The notes: generated by a model from the letters alone, not told the origin. DNA of 49,842 nt from JAVBJV01 sp031546815 (GCA_031546815.1 JAVBJV010000023.1:1-49842); one strand, 5' to 3'. Counted from the first letter of the stretch, positions 9,040 through 17,556 are shown. Numbers and translations are program-made.

Positions 9040-9226
9040 CCGACCCCCTCTGTCGCGGACCCTGAGAGATTCAGCAGGGGCGAACCCGTGCCTTACTCCG
9101 TCGGTGCGGTGGAGTTTCCCACCGGCTTTCCAGAGGTTCGTATCCCACGCGGTCCTGGGTGCCTGAGCGTTTCCGGGGCCGGTTGCGCCTTCGGCGGCGG
9201 TTATGCCGCTCTCTCCCGCGTGGGGG
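9040..9226 (-). promoter_or_regulatory. Tandem glycine riboswitch (two aptamers)
   Basis: Read on the minus strand, the leader holds two glycine aptamers in series. Aptamer 1 (about 9135-9226) has GGGAGAG, a P3 helix with CCGAAGG, and a GCTCAGGCACCCAGGACCG tail; aptamer 2 (about 9040-9130) has a GGAAAGCC segment, a CACCGACGGAGTAAGGC core and TCTCTCAGGGTCCGCGACAG. These conserved cores and their order match the gcvT-class tandem riboswitch. The end lies about 45 bases before the gcvT start, and I saw no clear terminator hairpin with a U tract between them, so control at translation initiation is likely. Confidence 0.95.
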
Positions 9227-9263
9227 TGTCGAACCGCCTATACATGGCCGATCTGGCGGACGG

Positions 9264-9293
9264 GCGCAATCGGGGAATGAAGCCCGATTGCGT
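9264..9293 (-). terminator. Hairpin after the lipoprotein gene, possible weak terminator
   Basis: GCAATCGGG and CCCGATTGC form a 9-bp perfect stem (10-11 bp with the flanking pairs) around an 8-base loop, ten bases after the lipoprotein stop codon. There is no U tract, so it may terminate weakly or only insulate the riboswitch leader from upstream transcription. Confidence 0.45.
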
Positions 9294-9303
9294 GCCCCGA
9301 TCC

Positions 9304-9819
9304 TTAGCGCCGCGAACCCGTGCGGTTCAGGCGCAGTTCGGCTTCCGTCAGCTGGAACCCGACCACCACGGTGTAGCGCTGCCCCGCCGGCAGGGCCAGA
9401 ATCGCGGGCGCAGTGTCCATCCGGGTGCGGGTGGCGTTCGATTCGAAGTCAGCCCGGCCGGTGTAGACCTGCTTGTCCAGAATATTGCCGCCTGCATCGG
9501 TGATCGCCACGAAATACGGAAGTTCCACCTGGTTACCGGTCGTCGCCGGGCCGCGCATGGCGTCAATCACCACGCGAACGGTGATCTTGTTGTTCCCGCC
9601 GCTGCCGCTTTCGCACGCGCCGTTCACATCCACGATGCGGCCTTCGGCCTGCAGATCAGTCAGGTCCGCGCCACCCACGCGATACTGCGCAATCCGGTTG
9701 GCATCGGGCAGCAACGTCACGCGCGGGCACTCGGGCACCGGGGTGGGCGGTCCAGAGAACCAGCTGCACCCGCCCAGCAGGGCAGGCATCAGGGCCAGGA
9801 AAAGAAAGTTTGCACGCAT
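9304..9819 (-). CDS. Predicted lipoprotein of unknown function
   Basis: A 171-residue precursor with signal peptide and lipobox L-G-G-C at about residues 15-18. The mature protein starts in a Pro-rich stretch, has a conserved-looking C-P-R-V-T-L-L-P-D block, and continues as a likely beta-sandwich ending in a V-V-G-F-Q-L-T-E-A-E strand. Similar short lipoproteins are common in Rhodospirillales, but I know no function. I choose the start at 9819 because GGAG precedes it; in-frame ATGs at 9837 and 9828 would place charged residues before the signal. It diverges from ispH with a 55-base gap. Confidence 0.7.
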   Translation of the reverse strand: MRANFLFLALMPALLGGCSWFSGPPTPVPECPRVTLLPDANRIAQYRVGGADLTDLQAEGRIVDVNGACESGSGGNNKITVRVVIDAMRGPATTGNQVELPYFVAITDAGGNILDKQVYTGRADFESNATRTRMDTAPAILALPAGQRYTVVVGFQLTEAELRLNRTGSRR

Positions 9820-9874
9820 TTCCAGCATCTCCGCCATGGACTTACGCACCGTGATTGGCATAGTGCGGTCCCAT

Positions 9875-10819
9875 ATGGAAGCCAGACCCACCCTTAAAGT
9901 ACTCTTGGCCGGCCCGCGCGGCTTCTGCGCAGGCGTCGACCGGGCGATCAAGATCGTCGAAGAGGCCCTGCGCCGCTTCGGCGCGCCCGTCTATGTCCGG
10001 CACGAGATCGTGCACAACCGCTTCGTGGTCGAGAACCTGGAAGCCCAGGGCGCCCGATTCGTCGAGGAACTGGACGAGGTTCCGCCCGACGCCCCGGTGG
10101 TATTTTCCGCCCATGGCGTGCCCAAACGCGTGCCCGAGGACGCCCAGCGCCGCAACCTGTTCTATCTGGACGCCACCTGCCCGCTGGTCAGCAAGGTCCA
10201 CCGCGAGGCCGAGCGCCATTTCGAACAGAACAGCCACATCCTGATGATCGGCCATGCCGGACATCCGGAAGTGATCGGCACGATGGGTCAGTTGCCCGAC
10301 GGCGCCATGACGCTGATCGAGGACGCCGAGGCCGCCCGCACCGTGCAGCCGCCGCCCGGCCCGATCTCGTTCATCACGCAGACCACGCTGTCGGTAGACG
10401 ACACGGCCGAGATCGTCGCCATCCTGCGCGCGCGCTTTGCCAGCATCAGCATGCCGCGGAAAGAGGACATCTGCTACGCCACCACCAACCGCCAGGCCGC
10501 CGTGAAGGCGATTGCCCCGCGCGCCGACATGGTGGTGGTGATCGGCGCGCCGAACAGTTCCAATTCGCAGCGCCTGCGCGAAGTGGCCGAACGCGCCGGA
10601 TGTGCCCGCAGCGCGCTGGTGCAGCGGGCGCGCGACCTCGACCTCGATACGCTGGCCGATGTGAAGATCCTGGGCCTCACCGCCGGGGCATCCGCGCCCG
10701 AGGTGCTGGTCGATGAAGTGCTCGCCCATCTGCGCACCCGCTTCGACGTGACGGTCGAAGAATTGCGCGTCACCGACGAAAACATCGTCTTCAAACTCCC
10801 ACCTGCACTGACCACATAA
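9875..10819 (+). CDS. ispH: 4-hydroxy-3-methylbut-2-enyl diphosphate reductase
   Basis: IspH (314 residues) catalyses the last step of the MEP pathway, reducing HMBPP to IPP and DMAPP with an iron-sulfur cluster. All three cluster cysteines are present: C18 in R-G-F-C-A-G-V-D, C102 in D-A-T-C-P-L-V and C200 in E-D-I-C-Y-A-T-T-N-R-Q. The substrate-binding histidines H47 and H130 (G-H-A-G-H-P-E) are also there. The start at 9875 gives the usual length; an ATG at 9836 would add 13 residues. The stop codon is two bases before thrB, so the genes are co-transcribed with thrB and rnhA. Confidence 0.97.
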   Translation: MEARPTLKVLLAGPRGFCAGVDRAIKIVEEALRRFGAPVYVRHEIVHNRFVVENLEAQGARFVEELDEVPPDAPVVFSAHGVPKRVPEDAQRRNLFYLDATCPLVSKVHREAERHFEQNSHILMIGHAGHPEVIGTMGQLPDGAMTLIEDAEAARTVQPPPGPISFITQTTLSVDDTAEIVAILRARFASISMPRKEDICYATTNRQAAVKAIAPRADMVVVIGAPNSSNSQRLREVAERAGCARSALVQRARDLDLDTLADVKILGLTAGASAPEVLVDEVLAHLRTRFDVTVEELRVTDENIVFKLPPALTT

Positions 10820-10821
10820 TC

Positions 10822-11781
10822 ATGGCCGTCTATACTGAAGTGACCGACGAGGAACTTGCCACTTTCCTCGGCGACTACGACCTTGGCGAGATGCTTGCGT
10901 TCCGCGGCATCGCCGAAGGGGTCGAGAATTCGAACTACACGCTGAAGACGACAACGGGCGATTACATCCTCACGCTGTACGAAAAGCGCGTGAACCCGGC
11001 GGAGCTGCCATGGTTCCTCGGGCTGATGGAACACCTGTCGCAGCACGGCCTGTCATGCCCGCTGCCGGTGCGCGCGCGCGATGGCAATGCGTTGCGCGAT
11101 CTGGCGGGACGCAAGGCGGCAATCACCACCTTCCTGCCCGGCCTGTGGACACGCCGCGTGCGGATCGAGCATTGCGCGACGCTGGGGGCCGCGCTGGCGA
11201 AATTCCATCTGGCTGGGGCCGATTACGCGCCGACCCGCAAGAATGCACTGGGCCCGGATGGCTGGATGCCGCTGTTCGACCGCGCCCGTGCGCGTGCCGA
11301 CGAAGTGCAGCCGGGTCTTGCCCACGAAGTCGACACTGCCCTGAGCGAAGTGATCGGCAACTGGCCGCGCGATCTGCCGGTCGGGCACATCCACGCCGAC
11401 CTGTTCCCCGACAATGTGTTCTTCCTGCACGACGACGTGTCGGGCATCATCGACTTCTATTTCGCCGCCACCGACACGCTGGCCTACGACATTGCCATCT
11501 GTCTGAATGCGTGGTGCTTCGAGGCTGATTTCTCGTTCAACATCACCAAGGCGCGCGCGCTGCTGAATGCATACCGCGCTGTGCGCCCGTTGAGCGATGC
11601 GGAGCTGAACGCATTGCCGATTCTGGCGCGCGGCGCATCGCTGCGGTTCCTGCTGACGCGGCTGTTCGACTGGCTGAACACACCGGCCAACGCAATGGTC
11701 ACGCGGAAAGACCCGATCGAGTATCTGCGCAAGCAGCGCTTCCACGCGGCGGCAACGGGGCCGGCGTCCTATGGCCTCTGA
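10822..11781 (+). CDS. thrB: Homoserine kinase (aminoglycoside phosphotransferase-like type)
   Basis: This 319-residue kinase belongs to the APH-fold homoserine kinases found in alphaproteobacteria and pseudomonads, not the GHMP fold of enteric ThrB. It phosphorylates homoserine for threonine synthesis. The catalytic loop is H-A-D-L-F-P-D-N (191-198), and the Mg-binding aspartate is D211 in G-I-I-D-F. The N-terminal lobe has the family block G-I-A-E-G-V-E-N-S-N-Y near 29-39. It starts two bases after ispH and overlaps rnhA by 11 bases. Confidence 0.95.
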   Translation: MAVYTEVTDEELATFLGDYDLGEMLAFRGIAEGVENSNYTLKTTTGDYILTLYEKRVNPAELPWFLGLMEHLSQHGLSCPLPVRARDGNALRDLAGRKAAITTFLPGLWTRRVRIEHCATLGAALAKFHLAGADYAPTRKNALGPDGWMPLFDRARARADEVQPGLAHEVDTALSEVIGNWPRDLPVGHIHADLFPDNVFFLHDDVSGIIDFYFAATDTLAYDIAICLNAWCFEADFSFNITKARALLNAYRAVRPLSDAELNALPILARGASLRFLLTRLFDWLNTPANAMVTRKDPIEYLRKQRFHAAATGPASYGL

Positions 11782-12217
11782 AGTAGTGCCAGTCGAGGCC
11801 TGGACCGATGGCGGTTGCAAGCCCAACCCCGGCCCCGGCGGCTGGGGCGCGATCCTGCGCTGGAACGGGCACGAGAAAGAGCTCTCGGGCGCTGATCCCG
11901 CGACGACGAATAACCGCATGGAGCTGTGCGCGGCGATCGCGGTGCTGGAAGCGCTGACCAAGCCGTCGGTTCTGGTGATCCATACCGACAGCCAGTACGT
12001 GAAGAACGGCGTGACGCGCTGGGTGCACGGCTGGGTGCGCAACAACTGGCGCAACGCGGCGAAGGACCCGGTGGCGAACATGGACCTGTGGCAGCGTCTG
12101 CTGGAAGCGCAGAAGCGCCATCAGGTCGAATGGAAATGGGTCCGCGGCCACAACGGCGACGTAATGAACGAACGCGCCGATGTTCTGGCAACAACGGCGC
12201 GCGAGACGTTGTTATAG
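11771..12217 (+). CDS. rnhA: Ribonuclease HI
   Basis: RNase HI (148 residues) cuts the RNA strand of RNA-DNA hybrids. The four acidic metal ligands are D13 (W-T-D-G-G), E51 (N-N-R-M-E), D73 (H-T-D-S-Q-Y) and D137 (E-R-A-D), with H127 in the flexible G-H loop. The Trp-rich basic handle (W-V-H-G-W-V-R-N-N-W) is complete. The gene starts inside the thrB end in another frame, a coupling common in this gene order, and is followed by a strong palindrome. Confidence 0.98.
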   Translation: MASEVVPVEAWTDGGCKPNPGPGGWGAILRWNGHEKELSGADPATTNNRMELCAAIAVLEALTKPSVLVIHTDSQYVKNGVTRWVHGWVRNNWRNAAKDPVANMDLWQRLLEAQKRHQVEWKWVRGHNGDVMNERADVLATTARETLL

Positions 12218-12221
12218 GGCC

Positions 12222-12245
12222 AGCAGGCTAAAATTTTAGCCTGCT
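12222..12245. terminator. Perfect palindrome, terminator of ispH-thrB-rnhA
   Basis: A 24-base perfect inverted repeat, AGCAGGCTAAAA followed directly by its complement. It forms a GC-based stem with the A and T runs at the loop, so the U tract lies inside the hairpin, and GGTTGTTT follows. It begins five bases after the rnhA stop codon and likely ends the operon; it could also be a protein-binding site. Confidence 0.6.
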
Positions 12246-12313
12246 AGGGTTGTTTATCAGGCCCCCATCTCCACCTTCGCTGTATGGAACACCCTCAGCA
12301 AGAAGGCGAGATA

Positions 12314-13060
12314 ATGCCCCCCGCAGACAGTAACGGACAACAGTCAACGCCTGAAGAGAAAGCGATGTTAAAGGAGCAGCTCACCGAGACACTCAAACAC
12401 TTCCACAGAGATCTAAATCGTGCCCTAAATAATTTTTATGTACACATGGCAATTCATGAGGCATACAGCCCCCCTGCTGGAGCTGAAGGAAATCCAAGAC
12501 CCTTCTTCTGGGACATAACCCGTGCAGCTTGTTTGAATGAAACATTCATTTCACTCGGCTGCATTTTTGCGGCAAGCAGCGCTTATTGCGGCGTCCCACA
12601 AACCAAATGTGCTTTGAAACGGATGCTGGAATTCGCCCAGACAAATCTGAGCATATTTCCATCCAGCAACTATACCGATGCAAAACAATGCATCCGAAAA
12701 CTCTTGTGCGAGTATGACTCGCACATAAAAATCCGTGAAAATTCCAGGAAAATTCGCGATAGAGTCATCGCGCACACAGACGAAACAGTAGAAGCCGAGA
12801 TACAAAAGATATTTGCTGAACACCCCATTGGTGACTGGCTCAAGCTTTTAAGTTGGTTGGGTGATGTTCACAACAGACTTTCCCGTCTGCTGAACCCGTG
12901 CCTTGGACAACTTCGCACATCACCTATGCGTATGCTCAAAGACATACCAACCGACCAAAAATTGCTTCCGCTGCATGAAAATATTGCCGTGCAAGGATTG
13001 CTTATAGCGGAGGCTTCTCAGCGAGACGACGTCGTCTCCACTTTCAAACACACCATGTAA
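12314..13060 (+). CDS. AbiU2/HEPN-like protein of unknown function
   Basis: A 248-residue, mainly helical soluble protein. The centre has F-F-W-D-I-T-R-A-A-C-L-N-E-T-F-I-S-L (64-81), and further on comes K-I-R-D-R-V-I-A-H-T-D, where R148 and H154 are spaced as in the R-x(4-6)-H motif of HEPN RNases. This resembles AbiU2-type proteins linked to phage exclusion. G+C is visibly lower than in the neighbours and codon use is more relaxed, suggesting recent transfer. The start at 12314 is preferred because AAGGCGAG lies just before it; an ATG at 12284 lacks a binding site. It is a lone gene between a terminator and a convergent peroxiredoxin. Confidence 0.6.
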   Translation: MPPADSNGQQSTPEEKAMLKEQLTETLKHFHRDLNRALNNFYVHMAIHEAYSPPAGAEGNPRPFFWDITRAACLNETFISLGCIFAASSAYCGVPQTKCALKRMLEFAQTNLSIFPSSNYTDAKQCIRKLLCEYDSHIKIRENSRKIRDRVIAHTDETVEAEIQKIFAEHPIGDWLKLLSWLGDVHNRLSRLLNPCLGQLRTSPMRMLKDIPTDQKLLPLHENIAVQGLLIAEASQRDDVVSTFKHTM

Positions 13061-13110
13061 CGCAGATCATTTGAACGTCGGGCAGCAATGCTCGACGCTC
13101 AAAGCACACA

Positions 13111-13593
13111 TCACAAAACCGCCAGAATCGCTTCCGCCTTGCTGACGTCGAACCCGCCGGGTTCCTCAACACCCAGATGCACGACCTTCATGTCGTCGGC
13201 CACCAGCGCGAAACGCTGGCTGCGGATGCCCATGCCGCGCGCGGTCAGGTCCAGCTCCAGCCCCAGCGCCTTCGTGAACATCGCGGAACCATCGGCCAGC
13301 ATCGTTACCTTGCCATCAGCTTCCTGCTGCTTCGCCCATGCGCCCAGCACGAATGCGTCGTTGGTCGACATGCACACGATGTCGGCCACACCCTTGGCGC
13401 GGAATGCGGATTCGTTCTGGATGAAGCCGGGCAGATGCTTCACGCTGCATGTCGGCGTGAAGGCGCCGGGCACTGCGAACAGCACGACCTTGCGCCCCTT
13501 GAAAATCTCCTCGGTCGAGATCTCCTTCGGGCCGTCGGCGGTTGCGGTCATCAGCTTCATCGAGGGGATCATATCCCCGACCTTGATGGTCAT
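13111..13593 (-). CDS. Peroxiredoxin, Prx5 family
   Basis: A 160-residue thiol peroxidase. The peroxidatic cysteine is C49 in P-G-A-F-T-P-T-C-S, the signature of the Prx5 (glutaredoxin- or thioredoxin-dependent) subfamily, and the active-site arginine lies in R-S-Q-R-F-A-L near the C-terminal third. A second cysteine (C74, D-I-V-C-M-S-T-N-D) is usual in bacterial members. It reduces hydrogen peroxide and organic hydroperoxides in the cytosol. AGGAG seven bases before the ATG at 13593 fixes the start; the longer open frame upstream has no support. It is monocistronic and diverges from yqgE. Confidence 0.93.
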   Translation of the reverse strand: MTIKVGDMIPSMKLMTATADGPKEISTEEIFKGRKVVLFAVPGAFTPTCSVKHLPGFIQNESAFRAKGVADIVCMSTNDAFVLGAWAKQQEADGKVTMLADGSAMFTKALGLELDLTARGMGIRSQRFALVADDMKVVHLGVEEPGGFDVSKAEAILAVL

Positions 13594-13737
13594 CCCGGCA
13601 CTCCTGTCTTTAACGCGGGCCACGGTGTAGCGCCCCTGCACGGCAGAGTCACGCACCGCGCCACAATGCGGCCATATTATACAGCATCTGTGCATTCCTG
13701 CTTGCATATTCGCACTGCGCCCGTTCACAGTAGCAGC

Positions 13738-14322
13738 ATGATGAATCAGGGAATCTCAGACACGGGCGGCACATTTCTGACAGGGCAATTGCTGATCGCA
13801 ATGCCCGCCATGGAAGACGCGCGTTTTGATCACGCCGTCATCTACCTGTGCGCACACAGCGCCGAGGGAGCGATGGGAATCGTGCTGAACAGGCCCGTCA
13901 ACAAACCCAGTTTTACCGACCTCCTCAGCCAGCTGAAGATGGACCAGAGCGCGGCCACACGCATGCTGCATCTGTGCTCGGGCGGGCCGGTGGAAAACGC
14001 GCGTGGCTTTGTGCTCCACACGTCCGACTGGACGGCCGAAGGCACGCTGCATGTCGATGAAGATACATCGCTGACCGCCAATCTGGATGTGCTGAAGGCA
14101 TTGGCCGAAGGCGGCGGACCGCGACGCGGAATGCTGGCGCTGGGCTATTCCGGCTGGGGTCCGGGACAGCTGGACGACGAGATCCAGCAGAACGCCTGGC
14201 TATCCGCCCCCGCCGACGACGCGATCATGTACGACACCGATCACAGCACCAAATGGCAGCGTGCATTGGCCAAGCTGAAGATCAACCCGATGTCGCTGTC
14301 GGCCGCCGCCGGACACGCTTAG
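13738..14322 (+). CDS. yqgE: YqgE/AlgH family protein (UPF0301)
   Basis: The 194-residue protein shows the UPF0301 landmarks: L-T-G-Q-L-L-I-A-M-P near the N terminus, the G-A-M-G-I-V-L-N-R-P loop, the G-G-P-V glycine-rich segment, and L-G-Y-S-G-W-G-P-G-Q-L-D-D-E-I-Q-Q-N-A-W-L near the C-terminal third. The family is widespread in proteobacteria and linked to alginate regulation in Pseudomonas; the molecular role is unknown. Two ATGs in tandem open the gene and either could be used. It is convergent with the efflux gene, with six bases between the stops. Confidence 0.9.
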   Translation: MMNQGISDTGGTFLTGQLLIAMPAMEDARFDHAVIYLCAHSAEGAMGIVLNRPVNKPSFTDLLSQLKMDQSAATRMLHLCSGGPVENARGFVLHTSDWTAEGTLHVDEDTSLTANLDVLKALAEGGGPRRGMLALGYSGWGPGQLDDEIQQNAWLSAPADDAIMYDTDHSTKWQRALAKLKINPMSLSAAAGHA

Positions 14323-14328
14323 CCTGCG

Positions 14329-15534
14329 TTACGTGTAACGCCGCGCAAACGCCAGCGCGATCTGCGTGCCGATGCCGCATGCGAACATCAGCGATGCCGT
14401 GGCAATACCCGACCCGTCTTCCAGCAGCGCCGCCAGCCAGGTGATAATGGCGCCAAACCCCATCTGCACGCAGCCCGCCAGCCCCGATGCCGTGCCCGCC
14501 AGTTGCGGCCGCACCGACACCGCCCCCGCAAATGCGTTGGGTTGCGTAACGCCGTTGCCGATCGCCACGATCACCATCGGCACGAACAGATTCAGCAGAT
14601 GCGGCGGCAGCGACATCACAGCAACCAGACACAGCACCCCGCCACACAATGTCAGCGTCGTGCCGATACGCAGCATCTGCAGAACGCCGCGCTGCGCCGA
14701 CATGCGCGCCGAGACGAAATTCCCCAACCCGAACGCAAAACTGATGCTCATGAACGCCATGCCATACGTTGTGGTCGGCAATCCAAGCCCGTGCACGACC
14801 ACATACGGCGCGCCCGACATGAAGCTGAAGAATACACCACCCGAACACGCCGTCACCATTGCATAGGCCCGGAACGACGGTAGGACGAGCAGCGCCTTGT
14901 ACAGCCCCAGCAACCCCGCCACGCCGGGCAGTTCCTGTCGTTCGGCCAGAGTCTCCGGCAGGAATTTCCAAGCGCTGAACAGGATCGGCAGCACAATCAG
15001 CGAACAGGCCAGCATCACCGCACGCCAGCCGAACGCAGCCTCGATCAGGCTGCCGATCAAGGGCGACACCATGGGTGCCACCGTCATCCCCATGTTGACG
15101 TAACCCATCATGGCGGCGGCACGTTCGCGCGTATTGGTGTCGCGGATAATCGCGCGGCCCAGCACCATGCCCGCACAACCACCCACGGCCTGCGCGATGC
15201 GCGCCACGATCAGCACTTCCAGATTGGGGGCAAACGTGGCGACTACCGACGCCAGCAGATACAGCACCAGCGCGACAATCAGCACCGGGCGGCGGCCATA
15301 CCGGTCCGACAGAGGCCCATACAGCAACGGCCCCAGCGCAACACCGACCAGATACAGGGTCAGCGTCATCTGCACTTCGGCCGCACCACGCCCCAGCGCG
15401 CCCACGAGTATGGGCAGCACCGGGATCAGCACCTGCATCGAAAACGGCCCCAGGCCGGTTGCCACGATGAGCAACAGAAGCGGGGGTTTGCGTGGGGTTA
15501 TTATGGACGTTTCCAGACTATCACGCGGCGACAT
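14329..15534 (-). CDS. MFS multidrug efflux transporter, Bcr/CflA family
   Basis: A 401-residue protein with twelve predicted membrane helices. The loop after helix 2 holds the MFS motif A as G-P-L-S-D-R-Y-G-R-R-P (about 77-87), and helix 5 has the antiporter-type G-x-x-x-G-P pattern region (M-T-V-A-P-M-V-S-P-L-I-G). Together with the length this fits the Bcr/CflA drug:proton antiporters of the inner membrane. The substrate cannot be predicted. A stable hairpin lies directly before the start codon (15535-15556). Confidence 0.88.
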   Translation of the reverse strand: MSPRDSLETSIITPRKPPLLLLIVATGLGPFSMQVLIPVLPILVGALGRGAAEVQMTLTLYLVGVALGPLLYGPLSDRYGRRPVLIVALVLYLLASVVATFAPNLEVLIVARIAQAVGGCAGMVLGRAIIRDTNTRERAAAMMGYVNMGMTVAPMVSPLIGSLIEAAFGWRAVMLACSLIVLPILFSAWKFLPETLAERQELPGVAGLLGLYKALLVLPSFRAYAMVTACSGGVFFSFMSGAPYVVVHGLGLPTTTYGMAFMSISFAFGLGNFVSARMSAQRGVLQMLRIGTTLTLCGGVLCLVAVMSLPPHLLNLFVPMVIVAIGNGVTQPNAFAGAVSVRPQLAGTASGLAGCVQMGFGAIITWLAALLEDGSGIATASLMFACGIGTQIALAFARRYT

Positions 15535-15556
15535 GCAGGCAGCCTAAGCCGCCTGC
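15535..15556 (-). promoter_or_regulatory. Hairpin touching the efflux gene start codon
   Basis: GCAGGC and GCCTGC pair around a short inner stem and a CTAA loop, ending at the base next to the ATG of the Bcr/CflA gene. In mRNA it would cover the ribosome binding region. There is no U tract, so it is not a normal terminator of the upstream HAD gene. Confidence 0.4.
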
Positions 15557-15569
15557 TGTTATCGGGCAA

Positions 15570-16427
15570 TCACCACGTAAAGCTGGGCACCACTGCAATC
15601 GGTGCAAGCCCCACAGAAGCAGCAGCCGCACGAATCGCGTTCTGGTCGCCGCCCAGTTCCTCGGCGTGGATGCCGCCCAGAACCCAGCACGAATCCAGCC
15701 CGGCATTCGTCGCGCCTGCAATGTCGGTACGCAGCGCATCGCCCACGCCCAGCACGCGTGCAGGCGGCACACCCAGCATATCCAGCGCCACGCTGTAGAC
15801 CGCCTTGTCCGGCTTGCCCAACATACGCATGTCGCCGCCCAATTCCTGGTACCGCACCGCCAACGCACCCGCGCACAGCATGCGGCGATTGTTGCTGATG
15901 ACTTCCAGATCCGGGTTTGCACACACCATCTTCAGACCGGCCTTCAGACAATCGGCCAGAATGGGTTCGAAGTCGGTCAGCGTGGTCGGGTCGCGCTGAT
16001 CGTCGGGGCCGGTGTTCAGGAAGAAATCCGCCTCGGTAGGCGAGAACACTTCCGTCAGGCCCAGACCATCCATCACGTTCTTGTCGCGGTCGGGGCCCAG
16101 ATGAAACACGCGCGTGCCAAGCCCGGCATACCACGGGTCGGTCCGCTGCTTCAGCATGATGTAGGTCGCTTCGCCGCTGGTCAGGATGCCGTGATACAGA
16201 TCGTCGGCGATGCCCATCTTGCGCATCGCTTCCTGCACCTTGAACGAGCGACGCGGCGCGTTCGACAGCAGCACGCATTTCTTGCCCGCATCGCGCAGCC
16301 TCTGCAGCGTGGCGGCCGAGTGCGGATACGCCGTCACCCCATCGTGAATCACGCCCCACAGGTCGAGGATGAACCCGTCGTACTTATCCGCCAGCGGGCC
16401 AAAATTATCGAGAAACTGCATCATCAA
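15570..16427 (-). CDS. HAD-superfamily hydrolase, class IIA (TIGR01459-like)
   Basis: A 285-residue HAD phosphatase. Motif I is D22-L-W-G-V-I-H-D-G; the second aspartate of the usual D-x-D is Trp, as I recall for the TIGR01459 branch common in alphaproteobacteria. Motif II is L-L-S-N-A-P-R-R and motif IV is G-V-G-D-A-L-R-T-D near 229-237. The class IIA cap domain lies between. The physiological substrate is unknown. It begins three bases after the pyrD stop codon, so the two are co-transcribed; three consecutive ATGs make the exact start uncertain by two codons. Confidence 0.88.
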   Translation of the reverse strand: MMMQFLDNFGPLADKYDGFILDLWGVIHDGVTAYPHSAATLQRLRDAGKKCVLLSNAPRRSFKVQEAMRKMGIADDLYHGILTSGEATYIMLKQRTDPWYAGLGTRVFHLGPDRDKNVMDGLGLTEVFSPTEADFFLNTGPDDQRDPTTLTDFEPILADCLKAGLKMVCANPDLEVISNNRRMLCAGALAVRYQELGGDMRMLGKPDKAVYSVALDMLGVPPARVLGVGDALRTDIAGATNAGLDSCWVLGGIHAEELGGDQNAIRAAAASVGLAPIAVVPSFTW

Positions 16428-16430
16428 TCC

Positions 16431-17477
16431 TTACGCATCAACGCCAATGGCGTCGCTCAGTTTGGTAAATCCATCGGCCTTCAGACAGGCCGCAAGTTCG
16501 GTCTTAATCTCGCGCACCAGCGCCGGGCCGCGATAGGCAAACGCCGCATACACCTGCACCAGCGCGGCACCCGCGCGGATCTTCAGATACGCATCGCGCC
16601 CGCTGGAAATCCCACCGCAGCCGATCAGCGTCAGCCGTCCTGCTGCCTGGCGGTAAGTGCGCTTCAGCATCTCGGTCGAGGGGCCGAATAGCGGCGGGCC
16701 GGACAGGCCTCCGGTTTCGCCCTTGTGCGCGCTGCGCAGTGTATCGGGCCGCGCGATGGTGGTGTTCGAGACAATCAGCCCGTCCACCTTGTGCGCGATC
16801 GCCGTGTCCACCACCGCGGCCAGACCGTCTTCCGACAGGTCGGGTGCGACCTTTACCAGCAGCGGCGGGCGAGTAGGGTTTTCAGTGGCAATGGCGCTCA
16901 GGATGGCGGCCAGTTTTGCCTCACCCTGCAGGTCGCGCAGGCCGGGCGTGTTGGGCGACGACACATTCATCACGATATAATCGGCATAGGGCACGACGGC
17001 CTTCACCAACGCGGGATAATCGCGTTCGGGGTCGGCGCCTTCCTTGTTGATGCCGACATTGGCACCCAGCACGGCAGGGCGGTTCTTCAGCGCGGCGATA
17101 CGCGCGACATACGCATCGATCCCCTGATTGTTCATGCCCATGCGGTTGATGACGGCGCGGTCTTCCACCAGCCGGAACAAACGCGGCTTCGGGTTGCCGC
17201 TCTGCGGACGCGGCGTCACAGTCCCGGCCTCGACCAGGCCGAAGCCCAGACGCATCAGCGGGGCCACCGCCACGGCGTCCTTGTCGAACCCGGCGGCGAG
17301 GCCCAGCGGGTTGCGAAAGTCGATCCCGAAAGCGCGCGTCGCCAGCACCGGGTCGTCGGGCGCGCTGTCCCCGCACATCAGCCCGCAGGCCAGCGCGCGC
17401 AGGGCCATACGATGGGCAAATTCCGGATCGAAACCGCGCACCAGCGGCATCAGGGCAGAGGCAAGAAATGGTGTCAT
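16431..17477 (-). CDS. pyrD: Dihydroorotate dehydrogenase (quinone), class 2
   Basis: PyrD (348 residues) oxidises dihydroorotate to orotate in pyrimidine synthesis and passes electrons to the quinone pool at the inner membrane. The class 2 N-terminal amphipathic extension is present, followed by N-P-L-G-L-A-A-G-F-D-K, the catalytic-base serine region N-V-S-S-P-N-T-P-G-L-R and the FMN-phosphate loops I-G-C-G-G-I-S-S-G and G-A-A-L-V-Q-V-Y. It is the first gene of a pair with the HAD hydrolase and diverges from the EamA transporter gene with an 80-base gap. Confidence 0.97.
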   Translation of the reverse strand: MTPFLASALMPLVRGFDPEFAHRMALRALACGLMCGDSAPDDPVLATRAFGIDFRNPLGLAAGFDKDAVAVAPLMRLGFGLVEAGTVTPRPQSGNPKPRLFRLVEDRAVINRMGMNNQGIDAYVARIAALKNRPAVLGANVGINKEGADPERDYPALVKAVVPYADYIVMNVSSPNTPGLRDLQGEAKLAAILSAIATENPTRPPLLVKVAPDLSEDGLAAVVDTAIAHKVDGLIVSNTTIARPDTLRSAHKGETGGLSGPPLFGPSTEMLKRTYRQAAGRLTLIGCGGISSGRDAYLKIRAGAALVQVYAAFAYRGPALVREIKTELAACLKADGFTKLSDAIGVDA

Positions 17478-17556
17478 GGCTCCACTTTGTGCCCGAACCC
17501 CGGCAAAAGCGAAAGTCCCGCTGGCACATGGGTGGGTTCTATATTATCGCTCTGCC

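Noticed and set aside
7165..9897. A 910-codon plus-strand open frame across gcvT, gcvH and the riboswitch
   Set aside because: Antisense shadow crossing several real genes and a structured RNA; composition is that of a shadow frame.
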